From Pseudomonas wadenswilerensis (GTDB lineage Bacteria; Pseudomonadota; Gammaproteobacteria; Pseudomonadales; Pseudomonadaceae): 64,000 nucleotides of DNA. Under the pieces are notes generated by a model. It was not told the origin of the DNA. It saw nothing but the letters and a program-made list of their open reading frames with translations, and ran no database searches. Of this stretch, positions 44,884-53,532 are shown piece after piece. How positions within the stretch are numbered: position 1 is the first letter of the stretch; each line of letters opens with the position of its first letter. The position numbers and the translations under genes were made by a program. The DNA is taken from the NCBI RefSeq assembly GCF_900497695.1, contig NZ_UIDD01000010.1, positions 62,001-126,000 of the forward strand. Reading direction: 5' to 3'.

Positions 44884-45356
44884 TGGCCACTCCCCTTGAG
44901 CTTGTTGGCGAAATTGAGACCGCCCTTGATGCCCTTGCCCAGACGCATGAAAGTGCCAACCACCTGCGCGATTGGCTGCTCGGGGTCATCCTGGTAAGCC
45001 ACCCCGCGGGTGAAAATCACATCGCGGGAAACGCGGTAACAGTACGCGTGACCGAAAATATCCTTACCGGCCTCGGCCGGGTGCATGTAGTCGATGCGCA
45101 GGTCCAGGGTCGGGCAGACCTCGAACTCAGGCAGCGCGCAGAGGGTGGCCATGCCGCAGGTGGTGTCCATCAGGGTGGTGATCGCCCCGCCGTGCACCGC
45201 GCCGGTCTGAGGGTTGCCGACGATCCTCGCGGAGTATGGCAGCACCAGGGTCATGCCCTGGGCGTCAGCGTGATGCACGCGCATCTGGAGTACCTGACAA
45301 TGGCGTAACGCCGAGAGAAAGCGCTCGGCCATTGCCAGCAAGGAAGTGTCGGTCAT
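44880..45356 (-). CDS. Hot-dog fold protein, PaaI thioesterase family
   Basis: 158 residues starting MTDTSLLAMAERFLSAL. Motif AVHGGAITTLMDTTCGMAT has the catalytic Asp of the PaaI type; TLDLRIDYMHPAEAG forms the following strand. First gene of a two-gene unit of distantly related hot-dog proteins; pair formation as a heterodimer is possible but not shown. A 153-bp divergent space separates it from the small lipoprotein gene. Confidence 0.82.
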   Translation of the reverse strand: MTDTSLLAMAERFLSALRHCQVLQMRVHHADAQGMTLVLPYSARIVGNPQTGAVHGGAITTLMDTTCGMATLCALPEFEVCPTLDLRIDYMHPAEAGKDIFGHAYCYRVSRDVIFTRGVAYQDDPEQPIAQVVGTFMRLGKGIKGGLNFANKLKGSGQ

Positions 45357-45509
45357 TTGAAAAAACTCTCAGGCCATTGAGAACATGCACACAGTCTGGC
45401 AAATGTCCATATAGATCCATTTGTTATATATCTGTATGGTGCGCGGAACTTCTACCGGTTACTTGAACTCGAAGGAACAAGTAACTTATTCCACAAGGAG
45501 AAACACCCC

Positions 45510-45788
45510 ATGCGTAAACCTTTTGCTTTTGCCGTTATGCTCGCCGCTGCCCTGGGTCTTGCCGCTTGCGATAAAGCCAGCGAAGACAAAGCCCAAGACG
45601 CTGCGCAACATTCCGAGAACGCTCAAGAGAAAATGAACGAAGCTCAGGATAAAGTGAACGAGGCAGCGAAAGAAAACGTCGAAGCCGCCAAAGATCAGGC
45701 CGAAGCGCAACAAAAAGCCGCTGAAGAAGCTGCGAAAGAAGCCGCTCCTGCTGCCCCAGTTACTCCTGCTGAGCCTGCTAAACAGTAA
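45510..45788 (+). CDS. Small alanine/lysine/glutamate-rich lipoprotein
   Basis: 92 residues. Lipoprotein signal peptide MRKPFAFAVMLAAALGLAAC with lipobox LAAC (Cys20), followed by a highly charged helical region with regular 'EA..K' repeats (residues 25-72) typical of a coiled coil and a Pro/Ala tail. Similar in style to Lpp/OprI but without the C-terminal Lys-Tyr-Arg-Lys used for peptidoglycan linkage. CACAAGGAGA provides a strong Shine-Dalgarno. Likely abundant envelope or stress-related protein; function unknown. Confidence 0.75.
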   Translation: MRKPFAFAVMLAAALGLAACDKASEDKAQDAAQHSENAQEKMNEAQDKVNEAAKENVEAAKDQAEAQQKAAEEAAKEAAPAAPVTPAEPAKQ

Positions 45789-45804
45789 GCAAGCCTGCCG
45801 GAAT

Positions 45805-45834
45805 AAAAAAAACCCGACACTGTCGGGTTTTTTT
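45805..45834 (+). terminator. Bidirectional terminator between lipoprotein and DUF599 genes
   Basis: AAAAAACCCGACACTGTCGGGTTTTTTT: stem CCCGAC/GTCGGG flanked by A- and T-runs, serving both convergent genes. Confidence 0.9.
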
Positions 45835-45875
45835 ATGGCTGCCAAAACTGGATTAAACGATTCAGTCGTCACTCT

Positions 45876-46616
45876 TCAGGCAAGGTTCTCTTTAGCCGGC
45901 TCCGGCGCAGGTGCCTCGGTAGGGGTGTAAACCATCACATCGAGCACATCCGAATGGAATTCGCGACGATACAGCACCAGTACCACCCCGGTACTCATCA
46001 ACATGAACAACCACGGGCTGATAAACCAGCAGAGCATGGCCATACCAAAGTAATAGGAGCGCAGGCCAAAGTTGAACTGGTTGGCGGCCAGTGAAATAAC
46101 CCTGGCGGCTCTAAGGGCAAACGCCTTGCGTTCAAGTTCGCTGACATGACGCTCACCGATCATCGGCGCCGAGCCCACCAGTACCGCGGCGAAGTTGTAT
46201 TGGCGCATGCACCAGCTGAAGGTGAAGAAGGCGTAAACAAACACCATTGCCAGGCACAACAACTTGATTTCCGACATCCCCTGGGACGCTTGCTGCACCA
46301 GCGGCAGGTCGGCCAGTAGCGATACTGCGCGGTCCGAAGCACCGAGCACGGTGAGAATGCCGGCGAGAATGATCAGGGTGCTGGAGGCGAAGAACGACGC
46401 ATTGCGCTCAAGGTTGCCGATCACGCTGGCATCGGCGATGCGATTGTCACGCAGCAACATGCGGCGCATCCAGTCTTCCCGGTACAGGTGCAGCACGCTG
46501 GCGAGGCAGGCGGTATCGCGGCCCTTCCAGGTGGCGTAGCGGGTATAACCGCCCCAGCACACGGCAAACCAGCAGGCGGCCAGCAGGTGGATCAGATTGC
46601 TTTGAATGAAGCTCAT
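45876..46616 (-). CDS. DUF599 integral membrane protein
   Basis: 246 residues with four to five predicted membrane helices: residues 8-25, 72-92, about 116-136, and a C-terminal pair around 190-225. A conserved RNASFFASSTLIILAG segment marks the DUF599 family. Function unknown. ATG with CAGGAC/AAGG-type signal; no operon partner, brnQ lies upstream beyond its own terminator. Confidence 0.8.
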   Translation of the reverse strand: MSFIQSNLIHLLAACWFAVCWGGYTRYATWKGRDTACLASVLHLYREDWMRRMLLRDNRIADASVIGNLERNASFFASSTLIILAGILTVLGASDRAVSLLADLPLVQQASQGMSEIKLLCLAMVFVYAFFTFSWCMRQYNFAAVLVGSAPMIGERHVSELERKAFALRAARVISLAANQFNFGLRSYYFGMAMLCWFISPWLFMLMSTGVVLVLYRREFHSDVLDVMVYTPTEAPAPEPAKENLA

Positions 46617-46708
46617 GCAAGGTCCTGATTAAGTTTCGAGCACAGTAAATCCCATTGACCGGCTTTCGACGCTTTGCCGCAGAAAAAGACACGTCTGCCG
46701 TGCAGAAA

Positions 46709-46742
46709 CGAAAAAGCCCCGCATCCTTTCGGACACGGGGCT
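46709..46742 (-). terminator. Rho-independent terminator of brnQ
   Basis: Minus strand AGCCCCG ... CGGGGCT with an inner TCC/GGA pair and following TTTTTCG, 63 bp past the brnQ stop. Confidence 0.8.
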
Positions 46743-46804
46743 CGGAATCTGCCGTGACGGTCACCCTGCTGGCTTGTGGCCGGTGCCCGTCAGATGGCCA
46801 ATTC

Positions 46805-48118
46805 TCAGGCCAGCACTTCGCGTGGCTTGCCCAGCATGCGGTCGCACAGCACCGCAACACCCAGGGTAATCACCGAAGGCACCAGCCAGGCCAGGCCCTG
46901 CTCGCTCAGCGGCAGGTGGGCGAGGATTTCTGGCAGTTCACTGGCCAGCGCGGTGCCCTTGATGGCATCGATCATGCCGAACAGCAGCGACACCAGCATC
47001 ACCGGCGCCAGAATGCGTACCTGGGAGTTCCACAGCTCTTTGCAGAAGCTCAGGCCCACGACCACGATGCACGGTGGGTAGATTGCCGTCAGCACCGGGA
47101 TCGAGAACATGATCAGCTTGGTCAGGCCAAGGTTGGAGATCAGCAGCGAGAAGCCGGCGAGGATCACCACCAGGGTGCGGTACGACAGCGGCAGCACCTG
47201 GCTGAAGTACTCGGCGCAAGCGCAGGTCAGGCCGACTGCGGTCACCAGGCAGGCCAGGGCAATCAGCACGGCAAGGAAGCCGCTGCCCAGCGAGCCGAAG
47301 GTGTGCTGCACATAGGCATGCAACACCGCCGCGCCGTTGCTGGCACCGGCGGCGATTTCATGGCTGCTGGCACCCAGGCGGAACAGGCTGATATACACCA
47401 GGGCCAGGCCGACACCGGCGATCAGGCCGGCGATGATCGCGTAGCGGGTGATCAGCCGCGGCGACTCGACGCCGCGCGAACGGATGGCGTTGACGATGAC
47501 GATACCGAACACCAGCGCACCGAGGGTATCCATGGTCAGGTAACCATTGATGAAGCCCTGGGAGAACGGCGCGGCGACGTAAGCAGGCTGCGCTTCACCG
47601 ATACCACCGGCTGGCAGCATGAACGCGGCGATACCGAGCGCGGCCAGGGCGATGATCTTCAGCGGTGCGAGGAAGCGGCCGACGGTGTCGAGCAGCTTGC
47701 CCGGGTACATGGACACCGCCAATACCACCAGGAAGTACACCAGGCTGTAGATGAACAGGGCCAGCGGGCTTTCACCGGTCAGCGGTGCAACACCTACTTC
47801 GAAAGATACGGTGGCGGTACGCGGGGTGGCGAACAGCGGGCCTACCGAGAGGTAGCACACCGCCGCCAGCAGGCCGCCGGCGACCTTGCCGATCGGGCTG
47901 CTCAGGGCATCCATGCCGCCGCCGACCTTGGCCAGGGCAATGACAGTGATGACCGGCAGGCCCACAGCAGTGATCAGGAAACCCAGCGCCGCCATCCACA
48001 CGTGTGGACCGGATTGCAGACCGACGATAGGTGGGAAAATGATATTGCCCGCGCCGACGAACAAAGCGAACGTCATAAAACCAAGTGCCAGGATGTCCTG
48101 GCCTTTCAAAACTTTCAT
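46805..48118 (-). CDS. brnQ: Branched-chain amino acid transporter BrnQ (LIVCS family)
   Basis: 437 residues, about 12 predicted membrane helices; cation-coupled importer of Leu, Ile and Val. The N-terminal MKVLKGQDILALGFMTFALF and the GAGNIIFPP motif (about 23-31) are hallmarks of BraB/BrnQ. The open frame extends 46 codons upstream into a leader; the ATG at 48116-48118 with AAGGAAAT upstream is the correct start. Monocistronic, with a long leader region that may carry regulatory structure. Confidence 0.93.
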   Translation of the reverse strand: MKVLKGQDILALGFMTFALFVGAGNIIFPPIVGLQSGPHVWMAALGFLITAVGLPVITVIALAKVGGGMDALSSPIGKVAGGLLAAVCYLSVGPLFATPRTATVSFEVGVAPLTGESPLALFIYSLVYFLVVLAVSMYPGKLLDTVGRFLAPLKIIALAALGIAAFMLPAGGIGEAQPAYVAAPFSQGFINGYLTMDTLGALVFGIVIVNAIRSRGVESPRLITRYAIIAGLIAGVGLALVYISLFRLGASSHEIAAGASNGAAVLHAYVQHTFGSLGSGFLAVLIALACLVTAVGLTCACAEYFSQVLPLSYRTLVVILAGFSLLISNLGLTKLIMFSIPVLTAIYPPCIVVVGLSFCKELWNSQVRILAPVMLVSLLFGMIDAIKGTALASELPEILAHLPLSEQGLAWLVPSVITLGVAVLCDRMLGKPREVLA

Positions 48119-48365
48119 TAAGGAAATACCACACTGCTGAAATCGGGATTTAGAGAGGGATTTCCCCTTGGGTGAGGGAAATGCTGCCTGGCTGGATGAG
48201 CCAGACCCGTTTAGCGTGTCGTTCCCTTTTGGGGAGCGGGCACAAAATGAGTGCATAGGTTAACGAATTTGACACAGAAACGCACTGCTGCAGGGCTGCT
48301 TGTCCGATGTGCGAATGTACATGTCGTCTGGTTGACCGCTTTTTCCGCAAATCCGTGGCGCCTGC
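48119..48365 (-). other. Long leader/upstream region of brnQ
   Basis: About 250 bp without a gene between brnQ and a REP pair. On the minus strand it holds a hairpin CTGGCT-CATCC-AGCCAG, the paired blocks TTTCCCT...AGGGGAAA and AAATCCC..., and ends in the brnQ Shine-Dalgarno. Possible attenuation leader; no riboswitch class recognised. Confidence 0.35.
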
Positions 48366-48433
48366 ATCGCTGGCAAGCCAGCTCCCACAAGGTCGGAGTG
48401 CACAGGTCCTGTGGGAGCTGGCTTGCCAGCGAT
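48366..48433. repeat. REP pair with 24-bp perfect inverted repeat
   Basis: Arms at 48366-48389 and 48410-48433 are exact reverse complements (ATCGCTGGCAAGCCAGCTCC... / ...GGAGCTGGCTTGCCAGCGAT) separated by 20 bp. Lies between sucD terminator and brnQ leader. Confidence 0.9.
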
Positions 48434-48455
48434 GGGGCCACAGCGAACGCCAGTA

Positions 48456-48485
48456 AACAAAAAAGGCCACCCGAAGGTGGCCTTT
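48456..48485 (-). terminator. Rho-independent terminator of the suc operon
   Basis: Minus strand AAAGGCCACC-TTCG-GGTGGCCTTTTTT, 19 bp after the sucD stop; it closes the sdh-suc gene series. Confidence 0.9.
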
Positions 48486-48504
48486 CTTGTTTACTGGGCA
48501 GTGA

Positions 48505-49389
48505 TTACTTCTTCACTTCCCAGCCAGTCAGCTCGGCCAGGGCCTTGCCGATGTCTGCCAGCGAACGCACGGTTTTCACACCAGCGTCCTGCAGCGCAGC
48601 GAATTTCTCGTCTGCAGTGCCTTTGCCACCGGAGATGATGGCGCCAGCGTGGCCCATACGCTTGCCCGCAGGAGCGGTAACACCAGCGATGTAGGAAACT
48701 ACAGGCTTGGTCACGTGAGCCTTGATGTAGGCAGCCGCTTCTTCTTCAGCCGAACCGCCGATCTCGCCGATCATAACGATCGCTTCGGTCTTCGGGTCTT
48801 CCTGGAACAGCTTCAGGATGTCGATGAAGTTGGAGCCCGGAATCGGGTCGCCACCGATACCGACGCAGGTGGACTGACCGAAACCGGCGTCAGTGGTCTG
48901 CTTGACCGCTTCGTAGGTCAGGGTGCCGGAACGCGAAACGATACCGACCTTGCCTGGCAAGTGAATGTGACCTGGCATGATGCCGATCTTGCACTCGCCC
49001 GGAGTGATGACGCCTGGGCAGTTAGGGCCGATCAGGGTAACACCCAGCTCGTCGCACTTGACCTTGGCATCGAGCATGTCCAGGGTAGGAATGCCTTCGG
49101 TGATGCAGACGATCAGCTTGATGCCGCCGAAGGCAGCTTCCAGGATCGAGTCCTTGCAGAAAGGAGCCGGAACGTAGATGACCGACGCGTCAGCGCCGGT
49201 AGCTTCTACGGCTTCTTTCACAGTGTTGAACACTGGCAGGCCCAGGTGGGTGGTACCACCCTTGCCTGGGGTCACGCCGCCGACCATCTTGGTGCCGTAG
49301 GCGATGGCTTGCTCGGAGTGGAAAGTACCTTGCGAGCCGGTGAAGCCCTGGCAGATGACTTTGGTGTCTTTATTGATCAGGACGCTCAT
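48505..49389 (-). CDS. sucD: Succinyl-CoA synthetase alpha subunit SucD
   Basis: 294 residues; with SucC converts succinyl-CoA to succinate with substrate-level phosphorylation. CoA-binding N-terminus (GFTGSQGTFHSEQAI), the phosphorylated active-site His in the GHAGAII motif near residue 250. Overlaps sucC by one base (TAATG). Last gene of the TCA block. Confidence 0.97.
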   Translation of the reverse strand: MSVLINKDTKVICQGFTGSQGTFHSEQAIAYGTKMVGGVTPGKGGTTHLGLPVFNTVKEAVEATGADASVIYVPAPFCKDSILEAAFGGIKLIVCITEGIPTLDMLDAKVKCDELGVTLIGPNCPGVITPGECKIGIMPGHIHLPGKVGIVSRSGTLTYEAVKQTTDAGFGQSTCVGIGGDPIPGSNFIDILKLFQEDPKTEAIVMIGEIGGSAEEEAAAYIKAHVTKPVVSYIAGVTAPAGKRMGHAGAIISGGKGTADEKFAALQDAGVKTVRSLADIGKALAELTGWEVKK

Positions 49390-50555
49390 TACTTGCCCTC
49401 CGCAGCTTTGACAACTTGTTGAGCAGCGTCGGTCAGGCTGGTTGCCGCAATGATGTTCAAACCGCTTTCTGCCAGTACTTTAGCACCCAGTTCAGCGTTG
49501 TTACCTTCCAGGCGAACAACAACCGGTACTTTAACGCCGACTTCTTTCACAGCGCCGATGATGCCTTCGGCAATCATGTCGCAGCGAACGATGCCGCCGA
49601 AGATGTTGACCAGAACGGCCGCGACATTGCTGTCGGACAGAATGATCTTGAAGGCTTCGGTAACGCGCTCTTTGGTAGCACCACCACCTACGTCGAGGAA
49701 GTTGGCTGGCTTGCCGCCGTGCAGGTTGACGATGTCCATGGTACCCATGGCCAGGCCGGCACCGTTGACCATGCAGCCGATGTTGCCTTCCAGGGCCACG
49801 TAGTTCAGCTCGAAGCTGGCAGCGTGGGCTTCACGAGGGTCGTCTTGCGACGGGTCGTGGAAGGTTTTCAGCTTAGGCTGACGGTACATGGCGTTAGCGT
49901 CGATGTTGATCTTGGCATCGAGGCAGTGCAGGTCGCCGTCGGCCTTGATGACCAGCGGGTTTACTTCCAGCAGGGCCAGGTCGTGTTCTTTGAACAGCTT
50001 GGCCAGGCCTACGAAAATCTTGGCGAACTGAGCAACTTGCTTGCCTTCCAGACCCAGCTGGAATGCCAGTTCACGACCCTGGAATGGCTGAGCGCCAACC
50101 AGTGGATCGATAGTAGCCTTGATGATCTTCTCAGGAGTCTCGTGAGCGACTTTCTCGATGTCCACGCCACCTTCGGTGGAGGCCATGAACACGATACGGC
50201 GGCTCGAACGGTCGACTACAGCGCCCAGGTACAGCTCTTTGGCGATGTCAGTGCAGGATTCGACCAGGATCTTGGTCACTGGCTGACCGTTGGCGTCGGT
50301 CTGGTAGGTCACCAGGCGCTTGCCCAACCATTGCGCAGCGAACGCCTTGGCGTCTTCCTTGCTGCGAACCAGCTTGACGCCGCCCGCTTTACCGCGACCA
50401 CCGGCGTGGACCTGGGCTTTGACAACCCACTCGGTGCCACCGATCTTGTCGCAGGCTTCTGCGGCAGCTTCAGGGGTGTCGACTGCGAAACCCTTGGAAA
50501 CTGGCAGGCCGTATTCAGCGAACAGCTGCTTACCCTGATACTCGTGAAGATTCAT
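49389..50555 (-). CDS. sucC: Succinyl-CoA synthetase beta subunit SucC
   Basis: 388 residues; ATP-grasp nucleotide-binding domain (VVKAQVHAGGRGKAGGV), C-terminal ligase domain with NIFGGIVRCD and GNNAELG. Length equals the E. coli subunit. Precedes sucD with one-base overlap. The 175-bp gap to lpd contains small inverted repeats (for example GTGAGTC...GACTCAC near 50680-50703), a possible processing or attenuation site but no T-run terminator. Confidence 0.97.
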   Translation of the reverse strand: MNLHEYQGKQLFAEYGLPVSKGFAVDTPEAAAEACDKIGGTEWVVKAQVHAGGRGKAGGVKLVRSKEDAKAFAAQWLGKRLVTYQTDANGQPVTKILVESCTDIAKELYLGAVVDRSSRRIVFMASTEGGVDIEKVAHETPEKIIKATIDPLVGAQPFQGRELAFQLGLEGKQVAQFAKIFVGLAKLFKEHDLALLEVNPLVIKADGDLHCLDAKINIDANAMYRQPKLKTFHDPSQDDPREAHAASFELNYVALEGNIGCMVNGAGLAMGTMDIVNLHGGKPANFLDVGGGATKERVTEAFKIILSDSNVAAVLVNIFGGIVRCDMIAEGIIGAVKEVGVKVPVVVRLEGNNAELGAKVLAESGLNIIAATSLTDAAQQVVKAAEGK

Positions 50556-50730
50556 GCTTTTTACCGTCTTCGTTAGGTACTGCGCTTCGGCGCTGCGCTC
50601 CGTGGGAGTGCCGCGCCACCTGTGACCACTTGCCCCCGGTATGCTCCGGGAGTTCGAGTCCGGCGGACTTTCCGCGGTGAGTCATGCACGCAAGACTCAC
50701 GACGGGCCACCCGCCGTGGTTTCTTATTGT

Positions 50731-52167
50731 TTAACGCTTCTTACGGTTGGCGACGTGAATGGCACCGCCATTCACAGCCAGCGCGGCTTCATGCAGCGCT
50801 TCGGACAGGGTCGGATGGGAGAAAACCATCATGCCCAGGTCTTCGGCGCTGGTGCCGAATTCCATTGCGATTGCACCCTGCTGCACCAGTTCGGCAGCCG
50901 ATGGGCCAATCACGTGTACACCCAGAACGCGGTCGGTCTTGGCATCGGCGATGACCTTGACGAAACCACCGGTGTCGTTGGCAGCCATCGCACGGCCACT
51001 GGCCGCGAACGGGAAGGTGCCCACGTTAACCTCAACGCCTTCGGCCTTCAAGGTCTGTTCGGTTTTACCGACCCATGCGATTTCCGGGTGGGTGTAGATA
51101 ACCGACGGGATCAGGTCGTAGTTCATCTGGGCTTTGTGGCCCTTGATGCGCTCGACAACCATGATGCCCTCTTCCGAGGCCTTGTGCGCCAGCATCATGC
51201 CACGAACCACGTCACCAATGGCGTAGACGCCCGGTACGCTGGTCGCACAGTGATCGTCGACGAAGATGAACCCACGCTCGTCGATGGTCACGCCGCTGTC
51301 GGCAGCCAGCAGATCGGTGGTCACCGGGCGACGGCCGACCGCAACGATCAGCTTGTCGAAAGTGATTTTCTGCTCGCCATTGGCGTCGGTGTAGGTCACT
51401 TCGACCTCAGCGCCGTTGACCTTGGAGCCGGTCACGCGAGCGCCCAGCTTGATGTCCAGACCTTGCTTGGTCAGGGTTTTCAGCGCTTCCTTGGAGACAG
51501 CGGCGTCAGCGGCCATCAGGAAGGTGTCCAGGGCTTCCAGGACGGTGACTTCAGCACCCAGGCGAGCCCAGACCGAACCCAGTTCCAGACCGATTACGCC
51601 GGCACCGATAACGCCCAGGCGCTTCGGTACGGCCTGGAATTCCAGGGCGCCGGTGGAGTCGACGATGACGTTCTGGTCGACCGGAGCCGGTGGAATGTCG
51701 ATCGGACGCGAACCGGAGGCCAGGATGACGTTCTCGGCTTCGATGATTTCGGTGGTGCCGTCAGCCTTGGTGACTTCGACCTTCTTGCCAGCCAGCAGCT
51801 TGCCGTGGCCCTGGATCGAAGTTACGCCGTTGGCCTTGAACAGGGTGGCAACACCGCCGGTCAGGTTCTTGACGATGCCGGCCTTGCGGCCAACCATCGC
51901 GGCGACGTCCATCTTCACTTCACCGGTGGAGATACCGTGGACGTTGAAGCTCTCTTTGGCTTCCTTGTACTTCCAGGAGCTGTCCAGCAGCGCCTTGGAA
52001 GGAATGCAACCCACGTTCAGGCAGGTACCGCCGAGGGCCAGCTTGCCTTCGCCGTCAGTGTACTTCTCGATACAGGCAGTGCTCAGACCGAGTTGCGCGG
52101 CCTTGATGGCAGCTACGTAGCCGCCAGGACCTGCGCCAATCACTACCACATCAAATTTTTGCGACAT
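50731..52167 (-). CDS. lpdG: Dihydrolipoyl dehydrogenase (E3) of 2-oxoglutarate dehydrogenase, LpdG
   Basis: 478 residues; FAD enzyme that reoxidises the lipoyl group of SucB. FAD motif GAGPGGYVAA near the N-terminus, redox disulphide GGTCLNVGCIPSKAL, NAD motif GAGVIGLELGSVW, and the C-terminal His-Glu pair in HPTLSEA. Placed between sucB and sucC, the Pseudomonas arrangement, in contrast to E. coli where lpd is with aceEF. Confidence 0.96.
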   Translation of the reverse strand: MSQKFDVVVIGAGPGGYVAAIKAAQLGLSTACIEKYTDGEGKLALGGTCLNVGCIPSKALLDSSWKYKEAKESFNVHGISTGEVKMDVAAMVGRKAGIVKNLTGGVATLFKANGVTSIQGHGKLLAGKKVEVTKADGTTEIIEAENVILASGSRPIDIPPAPVDQNVIVDSTGALEFQAVPKRLGVIGAGVIGLELGSVWARLGAEVTVLEALDTFLMAADAAVSKEALKTLTKQGLDIKLGARVTGSKVNGAEVEVTYTDANGEQKITFDKLIVAVGRRPVTTDLLAADSGVTIDERGFIFVDDHCATSVPGVYAIGDVVRGMMLAHKASEEGIMVVERIKGHKAQMNYDLIPSVIYTHPEIAWVGKTEQTLKAEGVEVNVGTFPFAASGRAMAANDTGGFVKVIADAKTDRVLGVHVIGPSAAELVQQGAIAMEFGTSAEDLGMMVFSHPTLSEALHEAALAVNGGAIHVANRKKR

Positions 52168-52195
52168 TCAGAAAATCCTCTTTAAAGCTGCAAGC

Positions 52196-52262
52196 GATAA
52201 GCTGCAAGCCACAAGTTCAAGCGCAAACCGTTCAGGCTTGCCGCTTGAAGCTTGCAGCTTGC
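52196..52262. repeat. Imperfect inverted repeat between lpdG and sucB
   Basis: GCTGCAAGC[CACAAG]TTCAAGCG on the left pairs with CGCTTGAAGCTTGCAGC on the right; one arm carries a 6-nt insertion. The 'GCTTGCAGCTTGCA' style repeat is scattered in Pseudomonas genomes. It could modulate expression across the suc operon; lacks a terminator T-run. Confidence 0.6.
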
Positions 52263-52272
52263 AACTGCTCAA

Positions 52273-53490
52273 TCAGATATCCAGCAGCAGACGAGCCGGG
52301 TCTTCCAGCAGGTTCTTGATGGTCACCAGGAAGGTCACGGCTTCTTTACCGTCGATCAGACGGTGGTCGTAGGACAGTGCCAGGTACATCATCGGACGGA
52401 TCACGACCTGACCGTTGACGGCCATAGGACGCTGGATGATGTTGTGCATGCCCAGGATCGCGGCCTGTGGCGGGTTGACGATCGGGGTCGACATCATCGA
52501 ACCAAAGGTACCACCGTTGGTGATGGTGAAGGTACCACCGGTCATTTCGTCGATCGACAGTTTGCCATCACGGGCTTTCTTGCCGAAGGTGGCGATGCCG
52601 TTCTCGATTTCAGCCAGGCTCATCTGCTCGGCGTTGCGCAGTACCGGTACCACCAGGCCGCGGTCGCTGGAAACGGCAACGCCGATGTCCGCATAACCGT
52701 GGTAGACGATGTCGGAACCGTCGATCGAGGCGTTGACCGCCGGGAAGCGTTTCAGCGCTTCGGTGGCAGCCTTGACGAAGAACGACATGAAGCCCAGGCG
52801 GACGCCGTTGTGGGTCTTCTCGAACAGGTCCTTGTACTTCGAACGCAGGGCCATGACTTCGGTCATGTCGACTTCGTTGAAGGTGGTCAGCATGGCCATG
52901 TTCGACTGTGCTTCTACCAGGCGCTTGGCCACGGTAGCGCGCACGCGGGTCATCGGCACGCGCTTCTCGGTACGGTCGCCAGTGGCGACAACCGGGGCAG
53001 CGGCAGCAGCGGCTGGCTTGGCGGCAGGTGCGGCAGCCGGAGCGGATTTCTTCGCTTCGATGGCAGCAACCACGTCTTCCTTGGTGATGCGACCGTCTTT
53101 GCCGGTGCCCTTGATGCTGTTCAGGGCGATGCCGTTCTCTTCGGCCAGCTTGCGAGCAGCTGGCGCGCCGATGGCGTCTTCGTCAGCAGCGGCGGCAGGA
53201 GCAGCGGCGGCAGCAGGAGCTGCTGCAGCGGCAGGCGCGGCAGCTGCAACGCCACCTTCCTGGATCGAACCCAGGACTTCGTCGGACAGGACGGTCTCGC
53301 CCTCGCCCTTGACGATTGCACCCAGTACGCCGTCAGCGGTAGCCAGTACTTCCAGGACAACCTTGTCGGTTTCGATGTCGACGATCAGCTCGTCACGCTT
53401 GACGGCTTCGCCCGGCTGCTTGTGCCAGGTGGCAACGGTGCCATCGGCAACCGATTCCGGGAAAGTAGGGGCTTTGATCTCGATAGCCAT
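52273..53490 (-). CDS. sucB: Dihydrolipoyllysine succinyltransferase (E2) SucB
   Basis: 405 residues. N-terminal lipoyl domain with lipoyl-Lys43 (ETDKVVLE), Ala/Pro-rich linker, peripheral-subunit binding domain (APAARKLAEENGI, about 107-140), second Ala-rich linker, and C-terminal catalytic domain with the HxxxD motif in YDHRLIDG. One lipoyl domain, as expected for the 2-oxoglutarate complex. 42 bp after sucA. Confidence 0.97.
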   Translation of the reverse strand: MAIEIKAPTFPESVADGTVATWHKQPGEAVKRDELIVDIETDKVVLEVLATADGVLGAIVKGEGETVLSDEVLGSIQEGGVAAAAPAAAAAPAAAAAPAAAADEDAIGAPAARKLAEENGIALNSIKGTGKDGRITKEDVVAAIEAKKSAPAAAPAAKPAAAAAAPVVATGDRTEKRVPMTRVRATVAKRLVEAQSNMAMLTTFNEVDMTEVMALRSKYKDLFEKTHNGVRLGFMSFFVKAATEALKRFPAVNASIDGSDIVYHGYADIGVAVSSDRGLVVPVLRNAEQMSLAEIENGIATFGKKARDGKLSIDEMTGGTFTITNGGTFGSMMSTPIVNPPQAAILGMHNIIQRPMAVNGQVVIRPMMYLALSYDHRLIDGKEAVTFLVTIKNLLEDPARLLLDI

Positions 53491-53532
53491 TATCAGTGGT
53501 TCCTTAAATTCGGTTTCTAGTGCGCGATGGCA

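Noticed and set aside
46655..48121. A 488-codon plus-strand open frame
   Set aside because: Antisense to brnQ; the sequence is Gln/His/Asp-rich, as is typical of shadows of membrane-protein genes.
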